From assembly GCA_000934455.1 (NCBI GenBank), contig KN884044.1, forward strand, positions 70,954 to 131,293: 60,340 nucleotides of DNA. Direction: 5' to 3'. The translations under genes and the position numbers were made by a program. Below are positions 58,746 to 60,340 of the stretch, one piece after another. Position 1 is the stretch's first letter. Every line of letters begins with the position of its first letter. Under the pieces are notes generated by a model that worked only from the letters and a program-made list of their open reading frames with translations, was not told the origin of the DNA and did not search any database. Source of the stretch: Apostichopus parvimensis (lineage: Eukaryota > Echinodermata > Holothuroidea > Aspidochirotida > Stichopodidae).

Positions 58746-60340
58746 ATGGCATCTAATGAGGCTTTGAAAGATCTTGACATCACTAACGAAGAACTTGGTC
58801 GGTTGCAGAAGGCATTGAAAGATGAAAAGTTCCGTAAAATGTTTGTCGAATACGCTGAGGAAATTAGCAACCCGGAAAATCGGAAACGGTATGAAGATGA
58901 GATAGCGGAGTTGGAAAGAAATCGAGGTATGGACGTCAAATTTATCAACCCTGAACCAGCGTTCGTTCTTAAAACAGGTGTTGATGGGGATAAGAAAGCT
59001 TTCATCAATTGCTGCAAAAATGAAAACATAGGTAAGCCAGAATCTAAGTTTACAGAGCAGAATGGCCATTCAGGTTACCAGTGGTCTATCCCACACAGTT
59101 TATCTCCTAGTAGAGAAGATGTTGATAAAGAGGGTAAGAAATGTACAGTATTCGACTGTGTATTTCACCCGGACTGTTTCACATCAGCTGAAAAAGACCC
59201 TCGATTTCACAACATGATTAAAGATACAGCAATGGATGGAATTGAAAGAGAATTCAAAGTAAAATTGGACAGAAATAATGTGAAGCGATTGCAGAACATG
59301 AAATACAAAGGCAGAATGTCCACTACAGTCATTCGAACTGCAAATTCCGAGGGTCCATCAGCCAAGGTGGATGGTGTGTCTGCCCTTGACTTGCCTTATC
59401 CATATGAAAGTCCGAGCACAGATATCAATGCTAATAAAACTGTTAAAGCAGATAGCTTATCTTCCAGAAAAGGTGCTCAGTGCAAAGGAACGTTAAAAAA
59501 TGGGGGAAATGTAGGTAGTAATAGTAAAATTGTTGGTCCAACAACACCTCAGTACACGATGACCCACCGTGGTGTCTTGGACATGCAGCAATTTGTCAAT
59601 GCACCTGATGCAAGACCATCAACTCGCCCACAAGAGCTGGTAGTACGTATCGATCTGCCTCTCCTTAAATCGGCAAGTGGCATACAACTTGATGTCTTTG
59701 AGAAACGGCTTTATCTAGAGAGCACTAAACCAGCAGCTTACAGGTTGGATATCCCCTTACCATTCCCTGTTGATGAAGACAATGGGAGTGCCAAGTTTGA
59801 CAAAAGCAAATCATGCATGGTTGTTACCCTTCCTGTCCAACCACCAGACATACCAGCTTTACCATCCTTTGCACCTTTGATTGATGACAAGCCATTGGTA
59901 GAGGAAATGATTGATGGGAACAGCAGGGAGGAAAATAAAGTGGCGAAAGAGATCAGCTCCTCAACTAGTGAAGAAGCAGCACAAAATGAAAACGCTTGCA
60001 TTGTTGCTGGGAATCCAAAGCAAGAAAATTATAAAAACTCTCCAAGTGAAACAAAGCAAACTGAAATCATAGAGGGATCTACAATGCCTCAAGAAGACCA
60101 TGAATTGAACAAGCAAACTGCTGAGGTAGAAAAGGATACAAATTCCCTTAAAGAGACTTTTCTTTTGCCAGAATTTTCTTTCCATCAAAGTGATCATTCA
60201 ATTTCAATAATTATGGAAGTTCCTTCAGTAATGCCTGCAACTATGGAAACTCAATTGTCCAAAGATGGAAGAGATTGTTGGATTCATTTTCGAGCCACAA
60301 AGGCAAACAAAGAAGAAGAAGCCCTCTACGGCCTACAGCT
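58746..60340 (+). CDS. DNAAF2/Kintoun (PIH1 domain dynein assembly factor), 5' part, runs off window
   Basis: An uninterrupted frame from ATG (AAAATGG context, A at -3) to the right edge, 531 codons, no stop. Kintoun is a cytoplasmic HSP90/HSP70 co-chaperone that preassembles axonemal dynein arms. The PIH1 domain lies at about residues 58-200: VKFINPEPAFVLKT, KKAFINCCKNENI, WSIPHSLSPSREDVDKEGKK, CTVFDCVFHPDCF, DGIEREFKVKLDRNN and MKYKGRMSTTVIR. A CS-like domain follows at about 295-365 (ELVVRIDLPLLKSASGIQLD, KRLYLESTKPAAYRLDIPLP). After an acidic linker, the start of a further beta-rich region appears near the edge (FSFHQSDHSISIIMEVPS, DCWIHFRA). The order matches the Kintoun family. The long intronless 5' part agrees with the large first exon of vertebrate DNAAF2. 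The C-terminus lies outside. Confidence 0.95.
   Translation, partial: MASNEALKDLDITNEELGRLQKALKDEKFRKMFVEYAEEISNPENRKRYEDEIAELERNRGMDVKFINPEPAFVLKTGVDGDKKAFINCCKNENIGKPESKFTEQNGHSGYQWSIPHSLSPSREDVDKEGKKCTVFDCVFHPDCFTSAEKDPRFHNMIKDTAMDGIEREFKVKLDRNNVKRLQNMKYKGRMSTTVIRTANSEGPSAKVDGVSALDLPYPYESPSTDINANKTVKADSLSSRKGAQCKGTLKNGGNVGSNSKIVGPTTPQYTMTHRGVLDMQQFVNAPDARPSTRPQELVVRIDLPLLKSASGIQLDVFEKRLYLESTKPAAYRLDIPLPFPVDEDNGSAKFDKSKSCMVVTLPVQPPDIPALPSFAPLIDDKPLVEEMIDGNSREENKVAKEISSSTSEEAAQNENACIVAGNPKQENYKNSPSETKQTEIIEGSTMPQEDHELNKQTAEVEKDTNSLKETFLLPEFSFHQSDHSISIIMEVPSVMPATMETQLSKDGRDCWIHFRATKANKEEEALYGLQ

Noticed and set aside
58625..59069. Two 134-codon minus-strand frames
   Set aside because: Shadows of the DNAAF2 coding sequence, which has clear PIH1 homology on the + strand.

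Overview
This window is eukaryotic nuclear DNA from an animal: AT-rich, with small exons bounded by GT/AG splice sites, long introns, one assembly gap (141 N) and many interspersed and tandem repeats. The proteins are clear metazoan orthologues. A marine invertebrate deuterostome, perhaps an echinoderm, is my guess from protein similarity and repeat style; the sequence does not prove it. All four genes read left to right on the + strand.

Layout. (1) 320-14643: the last 12 exons (513 codons plus stop) of an EML gene, an echinoderm microtubule-associated protein-like beta-propeller protein whose N-terminus lies upstream of the window. (2) 14644-20802: 3' flank and intergenic DNA with a 39-bp minisatellite, a transposon-like composite interrupted by the N gap, and several inverted repeat copies. 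(3) 20803-23074: a compact three-exon SAM-domain gene of 143 aa, closest to SAMD15, with a perfect RFX X-box just upstream of its start codon. (4) 25356-51022: ACBD3 (Golgi resident acyl-CoA-binding/GOLD protein), nine exons, 471 aa, with a 13.6-kb first intron. (5) 51023-58745: ACBD3 3' flank and repeat-rich intergenic DNA. (6) 58746-60340: the open 5' part (531 codons) of DNAAF2/Kintoun, a PIH1-family dynein-assembly factor, running off the right edge.

Mobile and repeated DNA is a main feature: two nested TA-flanked transposon-like units in an EML intron with long inverted arms; a 2.2-kb hAT-type element with a perfect 8-bp target duplication in ACBD3 intron 5; a second 1.26-kb inverted-repeat element in ACBD3 intron 1 that shares an internal segment with both of these; a near-perfect 47-bp-arm foldback; a decayed LINE 3' end; and at least eight tandem-repeat blocks.

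The most unusual structural signal is that two unrelated genes (EML and ACBD3) each carry a tandem expansion whose unit contains the 3' end of a coding exon together with its 5' splice site, giving rows of decoy donors directly after the true exon. An in-frame 21-nt candidate microexon lies just after the EML array. Functionally, EML (microtubules), the X-box-bearing SAM gene and DNAAF2 (ciliary dynein preassembly) suggest a cilium/microtubule flavour to the neighbourhood, while ACBD3 is a Golgi scaffold; these genes are not an operon and any joint regulation is inference.
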